DNA of 64,000 bases, taken from positions 27,553-91,552 of the IMG/VR virus record IMGVR_UViG_3300042445_000748, one strand, 5' to 3'. Source of the DNA: a virus. The notes under the pieces were generated by a model that saw nothing but the letters and a program-made list of their open reading frames with translations, was not told the DNA's origin and searched no databases. Below, in pieces: positions 28,701 to 37,551 of the stretch. The position numbers and the translations under genes are program-made. The first letter of the stretch is position 1. Each line of letters begins with the position of its first letter.

Positions 28701-31700
28701 TGCAAAATTGTCATCAATTATTTGTGTTGTTTCTTGTTGTTTATCTAATAACTTTTGTCTACTAGTTATATATTCATTTTGAAGTTTATCTGCTTTTGCA
28801 GTATCTCCTGCAGCCCTAGCAATTTCAATTCTTTTTTCATATTCAACTTGTAAGCCATCTAACATTTGTTGGTTTTGTTGTAAGGCAATTGCAGACATAG
28901 CCAAATTTCCACCAGCAGCGGCAGACATTCTTGTTTTTCTTTCTGTCATGCCTCTTATTCCACCAGCAATGGCACCTACTGCAGTACCAACTCCAGCACC
29001 AATAGCGGTTCCAATTACAGGAACAACTGAACCAACTACTGCACCTGCTAATGCTCCTGCACCTGCACCTGCGGCAACATTTCCTCCAAAACTTTTTACA
29101 TCTTTTCCTGTAACTCTGGTTGCTCTTGTTGCTGCAGCATTTGACATTTGTAGTTGTTTGTTTCCTTGATCTACCAATTCCATTCTTACTTTTAATGGAT
29201 CTTTTACTAAGTTTTCACCATTAGGTCCCAAAAGTTTTGTTAATTCAGCATTTACCTTAAGTCCAAATGCCATATTGCCCATTTGGTCTCCCATGTTAAG
29301 TGCAATAGATCTTGCTTCTTGGGCTGACAATGCTCCAGAAGTTACTGCTGTTGCCAATTGATTTGTTAAAGATCCACCTGCACCAGAAACCCCATTAGCA
29401 GCAATGTTTTGTCCAACTGCTTTAGTTAATGCCTGACCCTTTTCTCCAGTAACAAAAGATTCACCAAAAGTGGTCTTACCTTGAACTGTTTGATATTGTT
29501 TAATTCCATCAGATCTTCTTCTGTTCATTATTTCTGAGGCAGATACATTACCTGCAAATTCTGCTAACTCTTGTATACTCTTAGATGATGCTCCAGTTTT
29601 TTCTGCTAAATCTATCGCTGCATCTCTTGCTTTGTCCATTGCCATTCTTTGTTGAACATACAAACCAACAATAGCACCAACGCCAACTGCTAATGCACCA
29701 AACTTAGAACTAAGGAGTGGAGTTATAAGAGTAAGAGCCATGAGTGGCATCATTAACTTTTGAGATATTTCTCCAATTTTTCCAGGTGCCATTGAACCCA
29801 TCATTGCGACCATAGAGGCAGACATTGCTGCAGTTCCCATACCAGAAGAAAGTCTTTGTCCTATAGCACTTTTTGATTGACTGCTTGTTCCTTGATTATT
29901 GCTACCGCTTAAAATTCCTTGCTTTGCTAATTTATCTTGTTGTCTTCTAATTGATTTGTCTGTTGCTGTAATGCCAGTCGATTTTCCATACAAAGCATTT
30001 GCTGATTGTGAAGAAGAAACACCTGATGCTCCTGCTTGTCCAAGTTGGCGACCAACTCTTTGAAAATCATCAACAGATTCTTGCATTCCAACAATTGCAC
30101 CTTGTGCTCCGTCTTGTGCGGCTTTACGCATTTTTTTAGATGGTGATTTGTTTTGAAATGCTTCATTAATTCCTTGAGACATACTATCTAGTGATTGTGA
30201 TACTGCTCTGTTAGCAGTTATATTTAAGTCTTTGGCAATCTTTCTGCTCTTTCTTTGTATTTCTGCAACTGCTGCTCTATTGGTTGGATTCCCTATACCT
30301 GAACCAGTTATGGGAACATTAGGGCCTGCTAAAACTCTATTTTCTGGAACTACATGTGCTCTTGATAATGCCTTACCTCCAGGATTTTCTATTGGTAATA
30401 CTCTTTCAACTCCTGCACTCTTTGATTGAAAACTACTTGCATTTCCAGTTCTAGCACTATATATTGTTGACCTTGTTATTTCGCCAGTTTTATTATTAAA
30501 TACAACACCAGGTTTTCTTAAGTTTCCACCTTGACGAATATCTTCGTCTGTTGGATACATGAGTTTTTGCAAACCTGGAACTGATCTTGCTGCTGAGCCA
30601 CCCGCTGCAGTCATTCTGTTTAAAATTGCATCTATTTTTGGTTTTGCTTTAGCAAATGCTTCACTAATATGATTTGAATCTATAGCAGTTTTTCTTACTT
30701 CATTTGCTATTTCATCAGTATACATAGTAATTTCTGGTGCAAGTTGTTCAATGGCTTTTTTAGTTAATCTCATATTTTCTTCTACACCAACTGCTGCAAT
30801 TGCTGAATTTCTTAATGATTGTGAAAATCCTTTTTCATTAACAAAACCTTTATCCATTCCAAAACCACCAGCAGTATTTCCTGGTGCAAACATAGTATAT
30901 GGACCCATAAGTTTAGATTGACCACCATAAATAGCACTGTTATTTGGATCTCTTCCTTTAGCAAATCCTGGTATGTTGTTAGCAATCATTCCACTAATTA
31001 GTGGTGCATATTTTTTAGCCATTGGTGCAGGAATTATTGCTTCTTTAGGAGAAAGCATTGCTGGAACTTTATCTCCAGTACCATTTCCTGGAACACTTAC
31101 TACACCTTTTGCATATCCTTTAGGTTGAGGTCTAGGTCCCTTTCCTGGTACCCCGCCCAAACCAAAAGCACGTTGTGCTGCAACTGCTTGATTATATGAT
31201 GCTGCAAGTCTTTTAATTGCTTCTGCTTCTGAATTAAAACTTTGAGTTAACTTCATATGTGTTTGATCTAATGAAGCAGCAACTGCGGCAGCCTCTAGTT
31301 GTTGTTGTGTAAGATAGTCTGTTTGCATTCCCAGAACGGTAGATGATTGTCCAGCCCTATTAAATACTCCCTTAATGGCTGTAAATCCTTTAATTATATT
31401 TGCCAAACCGTTAGCAAGCAAACCAAATGACATAAGTACTACTGGTCCTATACCTGCTAGGATTGCTGTAAAGTATGTTATAAATTGTTTTGTACCGTCG
31501 CTAAAGTCATTAAACTTATTTAATATTTTTGAGAAAAACTCAACAACTGGAGTTAACGCTTTTAGGAATTCTGCACCAATAGGAACTAAGGTAACTTTTA
31601 AGTCTTCAATTTGTTTCTTAAATTTATACATTGGTGAGTCTTCAATTTTTTTCATTTCTCGCTCAGATAATATTGCTAACTCTTCGACTGTTGCACTGGT

Positions 31701-33110
31701 TAATTGTGCTACTGTTTGAGCCTGAGTTCCTTCTTTAATAACATTTTGAAATAATGTAGACATACGAGCAAACTGAAACTTACCAAATAGTTGCTCAATT
31801 GCTTGAGCACGCTTCAATGGTTCTAACTTGTCTAAAGCCAAACCAAAATCTATTACAAGTTTTTTAACGTCTCCCTTATTTGCTTCCACAATTCCTTTAA
31901 GGTTAATGCCCATGCCACCAAGGAATTCTGATGCCTTTTTGGTTGGATTAATTAAAGATGCCAAACCAGACTTTAATGCGTTAGCACCTTCTCCAGCCTG
32001 AATACCACCTTCACGCATTGCAGTCATAAAGAATGCTAAGTCTTGAACATCACCACCAAGTTGTTTGATTACTGGTGCTGCTTTAGGAATTGCAGTTGTT
32101 AAATCATCAATGTTAAGAATAGTTTGGTTTTCTACTGCGTTTAAAAAGTCAATATTTTTTGCTAAATCTTCAGAAGCAATACCAAATGTTGAAGTTAAAG
32201 AAATTAAAGTATCTAAAGACTTTGCTTGATCAATGTTACCAAGAACTGCAAGTTTAGATGCTTGTGTTACTTGTGCCATTAAATCTGCACCAACTTTACC
32301 AGTTGCAGCCACATCAGCAGCCATCTTCATAGTATCTGCAACGGCTACCCCATACTTAGTAAACTCGTTTGCAAGTAGTTGAACATCCTTTAATGCTTTA
32401 GTAGCATCTGCTGTTGTTGTAAACATATCACCGTAAACACGCTTAAATTTAATGGCCTGCTCTTCTAGTTGCATAAAAGTTTTTGCTGCAACTGTGCCAA
32501 AATATAATAATGGTATTGTAAAACCAACCATAAGTTGACGACCAGCCCACTGTGTATTCTTACCAAAGTTTAATAGATTTGTAGAGCCTTGTTTTAATAA
32601 CTGATTAAGCAGTGCTTGTCGTTGAGCAGCCATTGCTGTTTTAGTTGCATAGTCATTCATATCCAGTGCTAGTGGACGTATGGACATTGCCTTAAGTGCA
32701 CCACTTGCATCTCTACCCATTTTAATATATTGGGTTTGTAATGTTTTTACATTTTCTCTTGCAACTTTATTGATTGTGTCAAATTCTGATTTAAATAATT
32801 TACCAAAAGTTTTTGTAGAAGCACCAGCATACCTGAAGTATTCCTTCATTGTAAATTGATTTTTTTCTAGTGCTGTATTAAAAGCGTCAGTAGTTGTTCT
32901 GATCTTTTTCATTTCGGCATAGAATTTGCCGCCAGCGTTTATTTGATTTGCTAGGTTTTGAGAAAGGTTATTAGATACTGCAACACCTGCAGCACCTGTT
33001 TTTGCCATTGAGGTGTGAAAGGCTGATATCTGGCGTTGTAACGCTTTTAATTGCGTTAACGCTTCACCAGTGTCAATACCAATTTTTATATTGGACTCTA
33101 CATCAGCCAT
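25791..33110 (-). CDS. Tape measure protein
   Basis: A 2439-residue tape measure, the longest gene in the window. It is mostly helical. The N-terminal third has the TP901-type core (GRQLMVGFTIPLLYFG and AMREGGIQAGEGANALKSG, then a hydrophobic stretch near residues 540-570). A Gly/Ala-rich membrane-like stretch (AGAGALAGAVVGSVVPVIG) lies near residue 1370. Two copies of a tape-measure motif occur: GDKVPAMLSPKEAIIP near 675 and TDTVPAMLTPGEFIV near 2385. At 0.15 nm per residue it would span about 366 nm, an upper estimate for the tail length. It follows the two tail chaperone genes. Confidence 0.92.
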   Translation of the reverse strand: MADVESNIKIGIDTGEALTQLKALQRQISAFHTSMAKTGAAGVAVSNNLSQNLANQINAGGKFYAEMKKIRTTTDAFNTALEKNQFTMKEYFRYAGASTKTFGKLFKSEFDTINKVARENVKTLQTQYIKMGRDASGALKAMSIRPLALDMNDYATKTAMAAQRQALLNQLLKQGSTNLLNFGKNTQWAGRQLMVGFTIPLLYFGTVAAKTFMQLEEQAIKFKRVYGDMFTTTADATKALKDVQLLANEFTKYGVAVADTMKMAADVAATGKVGADLMAQVTQASKLAVLGNIDQAKSLDTLISLTSTFGIASEDLAKNIDFLNAVENQTILNIDDLTTAIPKAAPVIKQLGGDVQDLAFFMTAMREGGIQAGEGANALKSGLASLINPTKKASEFLGGMGINLKGIVEANKGDVKKLVIDFGLALDKLEPLKRAQAIEQLFGKFQFARMSTLFQNVIKEGTQAQTVAQLTSATVEELAILSEREMKKIEDSPMYKFKKQIEDLKVTLVPIGAEFLKALTPVVEFFSKILNKFNDFSDGTKQFITYFTAILAGIGPVVLMSFGLLANGLANIIKGFTAIKGVFNRAGQSSTVLGMQTDYLTQQQLEAAAVAASLDQTHMKLTQSFNSEAEAIKRLAASYNQAVAAQRAFGLGGVPGKGPRPQPKGYAKGVVSVPGNGTGDKVPAMLSPKEAIIPAPMAKKYAPLISGMIANNIPGFAKGRDPNNSAIYGGQSKLMGPYTMFAPGNTAGGFGMDKGFVNEKGFSQSLRNSAIAAVGVEENMRLTKKAIEQLAPEITMYTDEIANEVRKTAIDSNHISEAFAKAKPKIDAILNRMTAAGGSAARSVPGLQKLMYPTDEDIRQGGNLRKPGVVFNNKTGEITRSTIYSARTGNASSFQSKSAGVERVLPIENPGGKALSRAHVVPENRVLAGPNVPITGSGIGNPTNRAAVAEIQRKSRKIAKDLNITANRAVSQSLDSMSQGINEAFQNKSPSKKMRKAAQDGAQGAIVGMQESVDDFQRVGRQLGQAGASGVSSSQSANALYGKSTGITATDKSIRRQQDKLAKQGILSGSNNQGTSSQSKSAIGQRLSSGMGTAAMSASMVAMMGSMAPGKIGEISQKLMMPLMALTLITPLLSSKFGALAVGVGAIVGLYVQQRMAMDKARDAAIDLAEKTGASSKSIQELAEFAGNVSASEIMNRRRSDGIKQYQTVQGKTTFGESFVTGEKGQALTKAVGQNIAANGVSGAGGSLTNQLATAVTSGALSAQEARSIALNMGDQMGNMAFGLKVNAELTKLLGPNGENLVKDPLKVRMELVDQGNKQLQMSNAAATRATRVTGKDVKSFGGNVAAGAGAGALAGAVVGSVVPVIGTAIGAGVGTAVGAIAGGIRGMTERKTRMSAAAGGNLAMSAIALQQNQQMLDGLQVEYEKRIEIARAAGDTAKADKLQNEYITSRQKLLDKQQETTQIIDDNFANSSGAMQKAYQDSADKMATKAYEGTMFGDVVPLAQDAIAASQGSKLAKVRLTMEMANKNIDPATMISLLDSFGDNKKDLDAVMNIITKFGGTSAARVEQISSLFLDSKGEIDKEAQKNFLLNVEGAANDQEAQDTIDFYEQLTMTGGELDIAYLVNYYENNKDARDNLNNLYDQIKENKGKLSYDVATTFLPPEYLGAIDKEYFDKLTENERQVYLNEIATVMSIQDKTVFDGDPEVQKWLGEPASIGGGEKYRNASFPVQKQQYANALGQKKTNAMDPTVATPTKPEDDAGSGGGPTGSPLDDIVKKLRDVRKATQELTVGWDASGKALKKLSKETLGFGGLAQKLRGQGANQNTIDFITGLSAEDYDKYKGMFKDISVLQKALNNIALGEYQNDQEKIVADTNNQAVAFKKLVNAGMPVADAYEAIKDNAFAAAVASEKTNKSLTSIVSSKAKAIVAQFKNAMSMGNYSEAFDPGYNAAMKYFDIQEQIIRLGRKGEINKEKLIVDNAEKQIKIAQRIQAANSYLISRYEDGLNTINDEAEKINNKYDKQFKLLDKVQKVNEIIARQEQGRLSVAQALSEGDVYAAARAAQELRAQNAASSLEQQRIGMENARDNQINGLTSNGLTRDQLEEKVKNLKNQNYRIDQDTIAPLQEQARLSQVKLDIIDEEIKSATEILRIAGMTKDQWEEQRIKIDAADFATGRYNQSIRNSQEAVTILKDKWQEVINKMNEYNSGKLEGTVNPNAPVGKKETKRVKNKDGSTTIYYDDGTQETIDIPKASSGSGGTGGNSGGSSSSQNLSSLSASQKATLSTGLLKTAAQNLAYTPAKTILDNKMKPIATIPAQAPNANQLATARYSAMAAAYLTPKKKALGGMISKFASGGFAVGTDTVPAMLTPGEFIVSKYGVDKFGVDNLKAINKGNYEQSSSVYNYNLSVNVKSDANPNEIARTVMMQIKQIDSQRIKGNRI

Positions 33111-33135
33111 TCATTAGTACCTCTTTATTTAGTTT

Positions 33136-33456
33136 TTATGGTAAATTATTAAGAAGTGCTGCGTCTGATAGTTTAACACCAGATGCCTCTTCAATAATTT
33201 GATATACCGTTGGAAGATCCATATTTTCTTCTAACGCTGCTAAGTCTTCTGCAAGTTCTGGCTTGTATTGTTTCATTGCAATTTGAATACATTCCATTAA
33301 TATGTTCATTGATTTTTCGTTATCTTCTGCGACCGCTGCTACACCTTCGAATTTCTTCATAAAAGGACGTAGGAGAGAAATTTTCAGTGGTCTTACTTTG
33401 ATTTTAGTGCCGTCAATAAGCGTAACTGTTTTTTCTTCGTTAACAGTAGTTGCCAT
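33136..33456 (-). CDS. Tail assembly chaperone, short paralogue
   Basis: A 106-residue protein that aligns end to end with the N-terminal half of the next gene upstream: both begin MATxVxEE, share LIDGTxIxV.P.KI..LR, then IAM..Y.P...., and end with an aromatic helix (TVYQIIEEASGVKLS versus TVYKVLEYCAGITIS). It is therefore the G-type half of a tail chaperone pair. A strong AAGGAGG Shine-Dalgarno precedes ATG 33456, and a promoter-like element and a perfect 14-base palindrome lie just upstream. Confidence 0.75.
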   Translation of the reverse strand: MATTVNEEKTVTLIDGTKIKVRPLKISLLRPFMKKFEGVAAVAEDNEKSMNILMECIQIAMKQYKPELAEDLAALEENMDLPTVYQIIEEASGVKLSDAALLNNLP

Positions 33457-33468
33457 TTTTCCTCCTTA

Positions 33469-33491
33469 TAAGGTTAACCTTAATTATATCA
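33469..33491 (-). promoter_or_regulatory. Extended -10 (TGATATAAT) with adjoining palindrome
   Basis: TGA-TATAAT occupies 33483-33491 on the minus strand. It is followed immediately by a perfect 14-base palindrome, TAAGGTTAACCTTA (33469-33482), which would span the transcription start. It then runs into AAGGAGG and the ATG of the short chaperone gene. The palindrome could be an operator or a 5' hairpin. Confidence 0.55.
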
Positions 33492-33506
33492 CAGAGGACC
33501 TATATT

Positions 33507-34190
33507 TTAACCAACAACCTCTTCATACCCCAAACCATTCCCAATCCCAAACCCTGCTTTCTTTGCTTTGGCTCCACGAAGGTTTGTTATGTCATTGGCA
33601 TCTTTTCCATTGTATAATACTCTTTTTTTCATATCTTCCCAAGCATTATCACTCTTATCTTTATCTATATCTACTCCTTGCATTGCCGCTGCAAATTTTT
33701 TATCATTATGATCAAACTCTCTTCTTACTTCTAGAATAGATATTAACTCTGGCATAGATAGTGCAAGTTCTAGTTCTTCATAATTTTTCCAAGCACCTAT
33801 TAAAAATACTTCTGATTCTAATTTGGCTAAATCTAGATCTTGCCAACTAGACCCACTGCTTTCTGATTTAGCCTGACTTTCAATAGTCTCTTCTTTTTCA
33901 CTACTTATTGTTATTCCAGCACAATATTCCAAAACCTTATATACTGTTTTTATATCTAAATTATCTTCTATTAGTTCTACTGAATCAGAAATGGATGGAT
34001 AAAACTCTTGCATTGCAATTCTGACAGATTCAACCATCATCTCTATGGCTTCATCTTCTGTGCTATCTTTATCTATTTTATTAAAACTGTCTAATATACC
34101 TCTTAGGTATTTTATTTTTGATGGGCCAACTGTTATTTCTGTACCGTCGATTAATTCGATAACATTTTCTTCATAAACTTTTGTGGCCAT
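33507..34190 (-). CDS. Tail assembly chaperone, long (G+T-like) paralogue
   Basis: A 227-residue protein. The first 105 residues match the short chaperone gene downstream. The extension holds a T-domain-like stretch (EELELALSMPELISILEVRREF, then KKFAAAMQGVDID) that in other siphophages is reached by a -1 frameshift. Here the G and T parts are in one continuous frame. The ATG is preceded by TGATATAAT and six bases with no Shine-Dalgarno, so it is likely leaderless. It lies between the major tail protein and the short paralogue. Confidence 0.75.
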   Translation of the reverse strand: MATKVYEENVIELIDGTEITVGPSKIKYLRGILDSFNKIDKDSTEDEAIEMMVESVRIAMQEFYPSISDSVELIEDNLDIKTVYKVLEYCAGITISSEKEETIESQAKSESSGSSWQDLDLAKLESEVFLIGAWKNYEELELALSMPELISILEVRREFDHNDKKFAAAMQGVDIDKDKSDNAWEDMKKRVLYNGKDANDITNLRGAKAKKAGFGIGNGLGYEEVVG

Positions 34191-34196
34191 TAAACC

Positions 34197-34205
34197 ATTA
34201 TATCA
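34197..34205 (-). promoter_or_regulatory. Extended -10 promoter, likely leaderless start
   Basis: TGA-TATAAT on the minus strand is followed by exactly six bases (GGTTTA) and the ATG of the long chaperone gene. No Shine-Dalgarno fits in this gap, so the message probably starts at the ATG itself. It lies just downstream of a terminator, so it would restart transcription. Confidence 0.65.
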
Positions 34206-34210
34206 AATAG

Positions 34211-34237
34211 AAAAGCCCACCGTTTTATGGGCGGGCT
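34211..34237 (-). terminator. Intrinsic terminator after the major tail protein
   Basis: On the minus strand AGCCCGCC (34230-34237) pairs with GGTGGGCT (34214-34221), with one G-U wobble, around an 8-base loop. Four T residues and a short T-rich run follow. It closes the major tail protein transcript, immediately before the next promoter. Confidence 0.7.
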
Positions 34238-34256
34238 AATCTTGTAAAATTACTTA

Positions 34257-34910
34257 CTAAGCAATTGTACGATCAACAATCTTACCATACATACCGTCAT
34301 CTAACGGTAACATACGGAAAGTTACGTCAAACATAGATGCTGCATCACGTTTTGCTGATGCTACTACGTTTTCGATTGACAAAGCACGGTATCCGATATA
34401 GATACGTTCCTTATCGATTGATGGGTCACCAGTTCCTGGACCAACGGCTACTATACCACGTTCTAGAGGAACGTCGCCTAGTTCACCTGAGTTGATGTCG
34501 AATTCTTGGCTTCCTTCTCCAACGCCACTTGTTGCGGATGATAATTCATATAAATCATTTGTGTTTGCTGCTACTGCCACTAGAAGGTTTTCTAGTGTTG
34601 CTTCTGCAAATGATGTTGCTAAAGATACTTGCATGCCGTCTTTGAAAAGACGAGCAACGTCAAGAACTTGATCAACTTGAACTTCACCGAAAGATGGTTG
34701 GAATGTAAGTTCAATACCATTACTGGTATAACCTACGTTTGTAAAAGCCTCAGCATTAGACAAAGTTTCTTTGTATGATGTTGCTGCTTCAAATGCTGGT
34801 AGTGGTCCACCTGCAGTACCGATTGTTTGTGCTAAAGCACCGTCATTGTATGTAAACAGTGCGGCTGCACCAACGATAATGTTGTTGGACGATCCACGAG
34901 AATATGCCAT
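34257..34910 (-). CDS. Major tail protein
   Basis: A 217-residue, Cys-free, beta-rich protein (ITVGAAALFTYN-like N-terminus, GIELTFQPSFGEVQVDQ, and a closing FDVTFRMLPLDDG) that fits tail-tube subunits. Its place is canonical: after the connector genes and before the chaperones and tape measure. It has its own promoter-like element, a roughly 70-base leader with GGAGAGGTG before the ATG, and a terminator, as expected for a highly expressed gene. Confidence 0.75.
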   Translation of the reverse strand: MAYSRGSSNNIIVGAAALFTYNDGALAQTIGTAGGPLPAFEAATSYKETLSNAEAFTNVGYTSNGIELTFQPSFGEVQVDQVLDVARLFKDGMQVSLATSFAEATLENLLVAVAANTNDLYELSSATSGVGEGSQEFDINSGELGDVPLERGIVAVGPGTGDPSIDKERIYIGYRALSIENVVASAKRDAASMFDVTFRMLPLDDGMYGKIVDRTIA

Positions 34911-34975
34911 TTATTTCACCTCTCCTTGTAAAGGGTTTTCTTATTTAGTTGTAAAGCGATGTTTCCTCAAGGTCA

Positions 34976-34984
34976 AGTATAACA
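34976..34984 (-). promoter_or_regulatory. Extended -10 promoter for major tail protein
   Basis: TGT-TATACT on the minus strand lies in the 82-base gap upstream of the major tail gene, 65 bases before its ATG. The leader then carries AAGGAGAGGTG in front of the start. No -35 match is obvious. Confidence 0.5.
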
Positions 34985-34992
34985 CCATTTTG

Positions 34993-35526
34993 TTAGCCCT
35001 TATGCCAGTCATAATCTAAAATAATCTTGTTTCCCGCAAAGGTTCTGGCTGTTCCAAAGTCTATGATGTCTCTAGTCTCTTGAAGTTGGTAGGTTTTAAA
35101 GGTGTGAAAATATAGAGGAAGGGACATATCCTTAAGTGCTATGTTTGGGCCAGGTATAACTGTGTCCTGATTGTCTCTTATCCATTTGTTTATATCAACT
35201 GCAGACTCATCCAATGAATTTAAAAGATCTTGAATTTTTTGACTTATGATGATTGTTCTTTCAATTGCGTCTTCACCAAAGTTATAAAAATAGTACATTA
35301 TTTGTTCACAATATATGTGTGGAAATGTTTTTCTATTCATTCTAAACATTCTGTCATATACTGCAAATGTTCCTGTAGACTCTGGAAATGATTCAGTTAG
35401 AGCAGCAATATCTGTTGGGCTAGTAGGAAAAAACGGTATTGTAAATTCTTGATCAAAAAACTCACTAATCTTATTTTGTAAATAAGCATTAATCAATGAC
35501 GGTGGATGATGTATCGTAGCAGCCAT
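34993..35526 (-). CDS. Tail terminator / completion protein candidate
   Basis: A 177-residue protein in the place of the tail terminator (gpU/gp17-like), between the gp10-like gene and the major tail gene. The pattern of N-terminal helix, strand TGTFAVYDRMF, long helix (RTIIISQKIQDLLNSL) and closing strands fits this fold loosely. It overlaps its upstream neighbour by 1 base. I call it by synteny. Confidence 0.5.
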   Translation of the reverse strand: MAATIHHPPSLINAYLQNKISEFFDQEFTIPFFPTSPTDIAALTESFPESTGTFAVYDRMFRMNRKTFPHIYCEQIMYYFYNFGEDAIERTIIISQKIQDLLNSLDESAVDINKWIRDNQDTVIPGPNIALKDMSLPLYFHTFKTYQLQETRDIIDFGTARTFAGNKIILDYDWHKG

Positions 35527-36194
35527 TATGCAATCACCGCATTAGAAATCCATTTATATCCAGTTGAATACCCAACACCTTTACCACTGCGTTTTCCTGC
35601 TGCCATATTGGTTTTAAATACTTGTGGTCTTTTTATATAATCATATAGACCAGATGCTTTTAAAAATGATTGTTTAAAATATTGTAGAAAAAACATATCT
35701 ATAGTTGACTCAAAACTACCCTGTGCATCTTCTCCACCAGGGCTAGATACTGAAACTGGATTTCTAGTAAACACTGTTTCTCCATCTTGCTCAAAAACCA
35801 ATACAGGTGATTTCTTAGGTCTTATTATAACTGGAATACCGTTTTCCATTATTTTTGCTTTATTATAAAAAGGAGTTGTTGATCCATCTTTTACTTGAGA
35901 TGATTGTGTAAATGTGGACATCACTGATAATCCTAATCCACTAACAGTATATTGTATATCAAATAATCTTGATTCTGGACTTCCAGATTTATACCACTCA
36001 TAAACATGTTGCAATGCTGCTGGATCTATCCTAGCGTTTGTGTCAACAAATTGTTTTAAAACCTCTATAGTTTGTTTTCCAAGATTATTTAAAAATAACT
36101 TTTTGCCACCCTCAACTCCTTCTAAAAATCCCATAGAGTATTGAACAATATTGTCCATATCTCTTTTAAATTGTTTTGTGTTAAATGTTATCAT
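35526..36194 (-). CDS. HK97 gp10-like head-tail joining protein
   Basis: A 222-residue protein with an N-terminal long helix (KQFKRDMDNIVQYSMGFLEG) and a later beta segment (SPVLVFEQDGETVFTRNPVSV), as in HK97 gp10/tail-completion proteins. A basic segment KRSGKGVGYSTGYKW ends it. It overlaps the stopper gene by 4 bases. The order adaptor-stopper-gp10-terminator-tail tube is preserved. Confidence 0.55.
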   Translation of the reverse strand: MITFNTKQFKRDMDNIVQYSMGFLEGVEGGKKLFLNNLGKQTIEVLKQFVDTNARIDPAALQHVYEWYKSGSPESRLFDIQYTVSGLGLSVMSTFTQSSQVKDGSTTPFYNKAKIMENGIPVIIRPKKSPVLVFEQDGETVFTRNPVSVSSPGGEDAQGSFESTIDMFFLQYFKQSFLKASGLYDYIKRPQVFKTNMAAGKRSGKGVGYSTGYKWISNAVIA

Positions 36195-36640
36195 AAATCT
36201 ATCGCCTGACTATCAGACCTTTTAATTACAATTTTATAGTATTCTGTTTTTCCAAACAAACCAGAGTATGGGCTTAGTGTTGCAATTTCAAAAAGACTTG
36301 ATTTACCAGCACGAACCCCACCTGTTTCAACATATATAGGGTTACCTTCTCCATCTGATATGTTTGTTATAAGAAGATTAGTTAATGCAATTCCACCATT
36401 TATATCATCAAATCTAATATCGCTTGGAACTCTGCCTCTTAAAACTGTGTCAAACAAGATTGCTACATTTTGTACTTGTTGCTCTTCTTTATTTTTAACA
36501 TTACCAGATGCAAAGTAGCATTTTATATCTTTAAATTTTGACCATTGCTTTTTAATATTACCGTACTGACCTTGCTCAACTGATGAATAATATACTTCTG
36601 CTGTCATGGGATATAAAAAGTTGTCGTCTAAACATGTCAT
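36191..36640 (-). CDS. Head-tail stopper candidate
   Basis: A 149-residue beta-rich protein (TAEVYYSSVEQGQYGNIKKQW and IKCYFASGNVKNKEEQQVQNV) that matches the small beta-barrel stopper proteins found after the adaptor in siphophage head-tail connectors. It is coupled to the adaptor gene by a 4-base overlap and to the gp10-like gene by another. The call is by size and order. Confidence 0.5.
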   Translation of the reverse strand: MTCLDDNFLYPMTAEVYYSSVEQGQYGNIKKQWSKFKDIKCYFASGNVKNKEEQQVQNVAILFDTVLRGRVPSDIRFDDINGGIALTNLLITNISDGEGNPIYVETGGVRAGKSSLFEIATLSPYSGLFGKTEYYKIVIKRSDSQAIDL

Positions 36641-37548
36641 AGTATTCCTAGTCTAGTAATGTTCTTAGTATATTTTGATAGTATTTGATCAACTATGATA
36701 TTGCCTGTACCGTTAAATAATTTTTTAGCATTAAATTTAACTTTGTACTGGTCTGTTTGATATTCTTCAACATATCTTTTATATTGATCAAGTCTTCCAC
36801 ATTTAATATCATTAACTAACATTTCTGTTGCTGCCTGAATATCTGACGGAATTGTTTTATATCCAGCATCTAGAACTAATGTATAGTCATATCCTGTAGG
36901 AAAAGTAACAGTATCCCAACCATAATACCCTAAATCGCCATATGATACTGGAAGATTTGGTAGAGTTTTTTCTAATCTATTTAATGATTCTGTTGAATTA
37001 GGAATATATTCTTGTACAGCAGAGTTATCTAATGATAATTTAAAATATCTATCGTTTGTTTCTTCATCAACATCAAAAATTAAAACATCGTTTTCATAAA
37101 CTCTCAACACCTTATAAGCATTTACCCACAAAGGTATATAATCTAATCCTTCTCCAACTGTTTGAACAATAACTTTTTGATTATAAAAACCATCAACAAC
37201 GAATGAGTCAATAATTGATCTTGCAATAAGTTCGTTATATTTTGCTTCTGTTATTTCTGAAGCGGTAGTTCCAAGTTTATTAGGGTCAGTATATGGTCTT
37301 ACTATGTCTAAATTATCTTCAAACACTATTTCTTCATCTGAATTTAAAATCTTAACTTCATATTTTCTGTCAAATTCTATTTTTGATAATGGTATTACAT
37401 ATGTTATTTGTAAGTTTGCTGAAGTTATATTTGATTCTTCAACAAAGTGTTCCACCAAATCCTGTAACCTAAGAGTGTAGATATCTCCACTTGTTGGGAC
37501 ATCAAACTTTAGTGTTAGTGGGTATGGTGGAACCCTTAATGCTTCCAT
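36637..37548 (-). CDS. Head-tail adaptor (gp6-like) protein
   Basis: A 303-residue protein. The C-terminal half has the helical adaptor signature: IPSDIQAATEMLVNDIKCGRLDQYK, then a YKVKF strand, then GTGNIIVDQILSKYTKNIT near the end, as in HK97 gp6-like adaptors that seat the portal. The N-terminal half (SGDIYTLRLQDLVEHFVEESN) appears to be an added domain. It follows the major capsid region in the usual connector position. Confidence 0.6.
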   Translation of the reverse strand: MEALRVPPYPLTLKFDVPTSGDIYTLRLQDLVEHFVEESNITSANLQITYVIPLSKIEFDRKYEVKILNSDEEIVFEDNLDIVRPYTDPNKLGTTASEITEAKYNELIARSIIDSFVVDGFYNQKVIVQTVGEGLDYIPLWVNAYKVLRVYENDVLIFDVDEETNDRYFKLSLDNSAVQEYIPNSTESLNRLEKTLPNLPVSYGDLGYYGWDTVTFPTGYDYTLVLDAGYKTIPSDIQAATEMLVNDIKCGRLDQYKRYVEEYQTDQYKVKFNAKKLFNGTGNIIVDQILSKYTKNITRLGIL

Positions 37549-37551
37549 TGT

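Noticed and set aside
33456-33520. Programmed -1 frameshift between the two tail chaperone genes
   Set aside because: The long gene already contains the T-like domain in one frame, and the short gene has its own promoter-like element and ribosome site after a 50-base gap.
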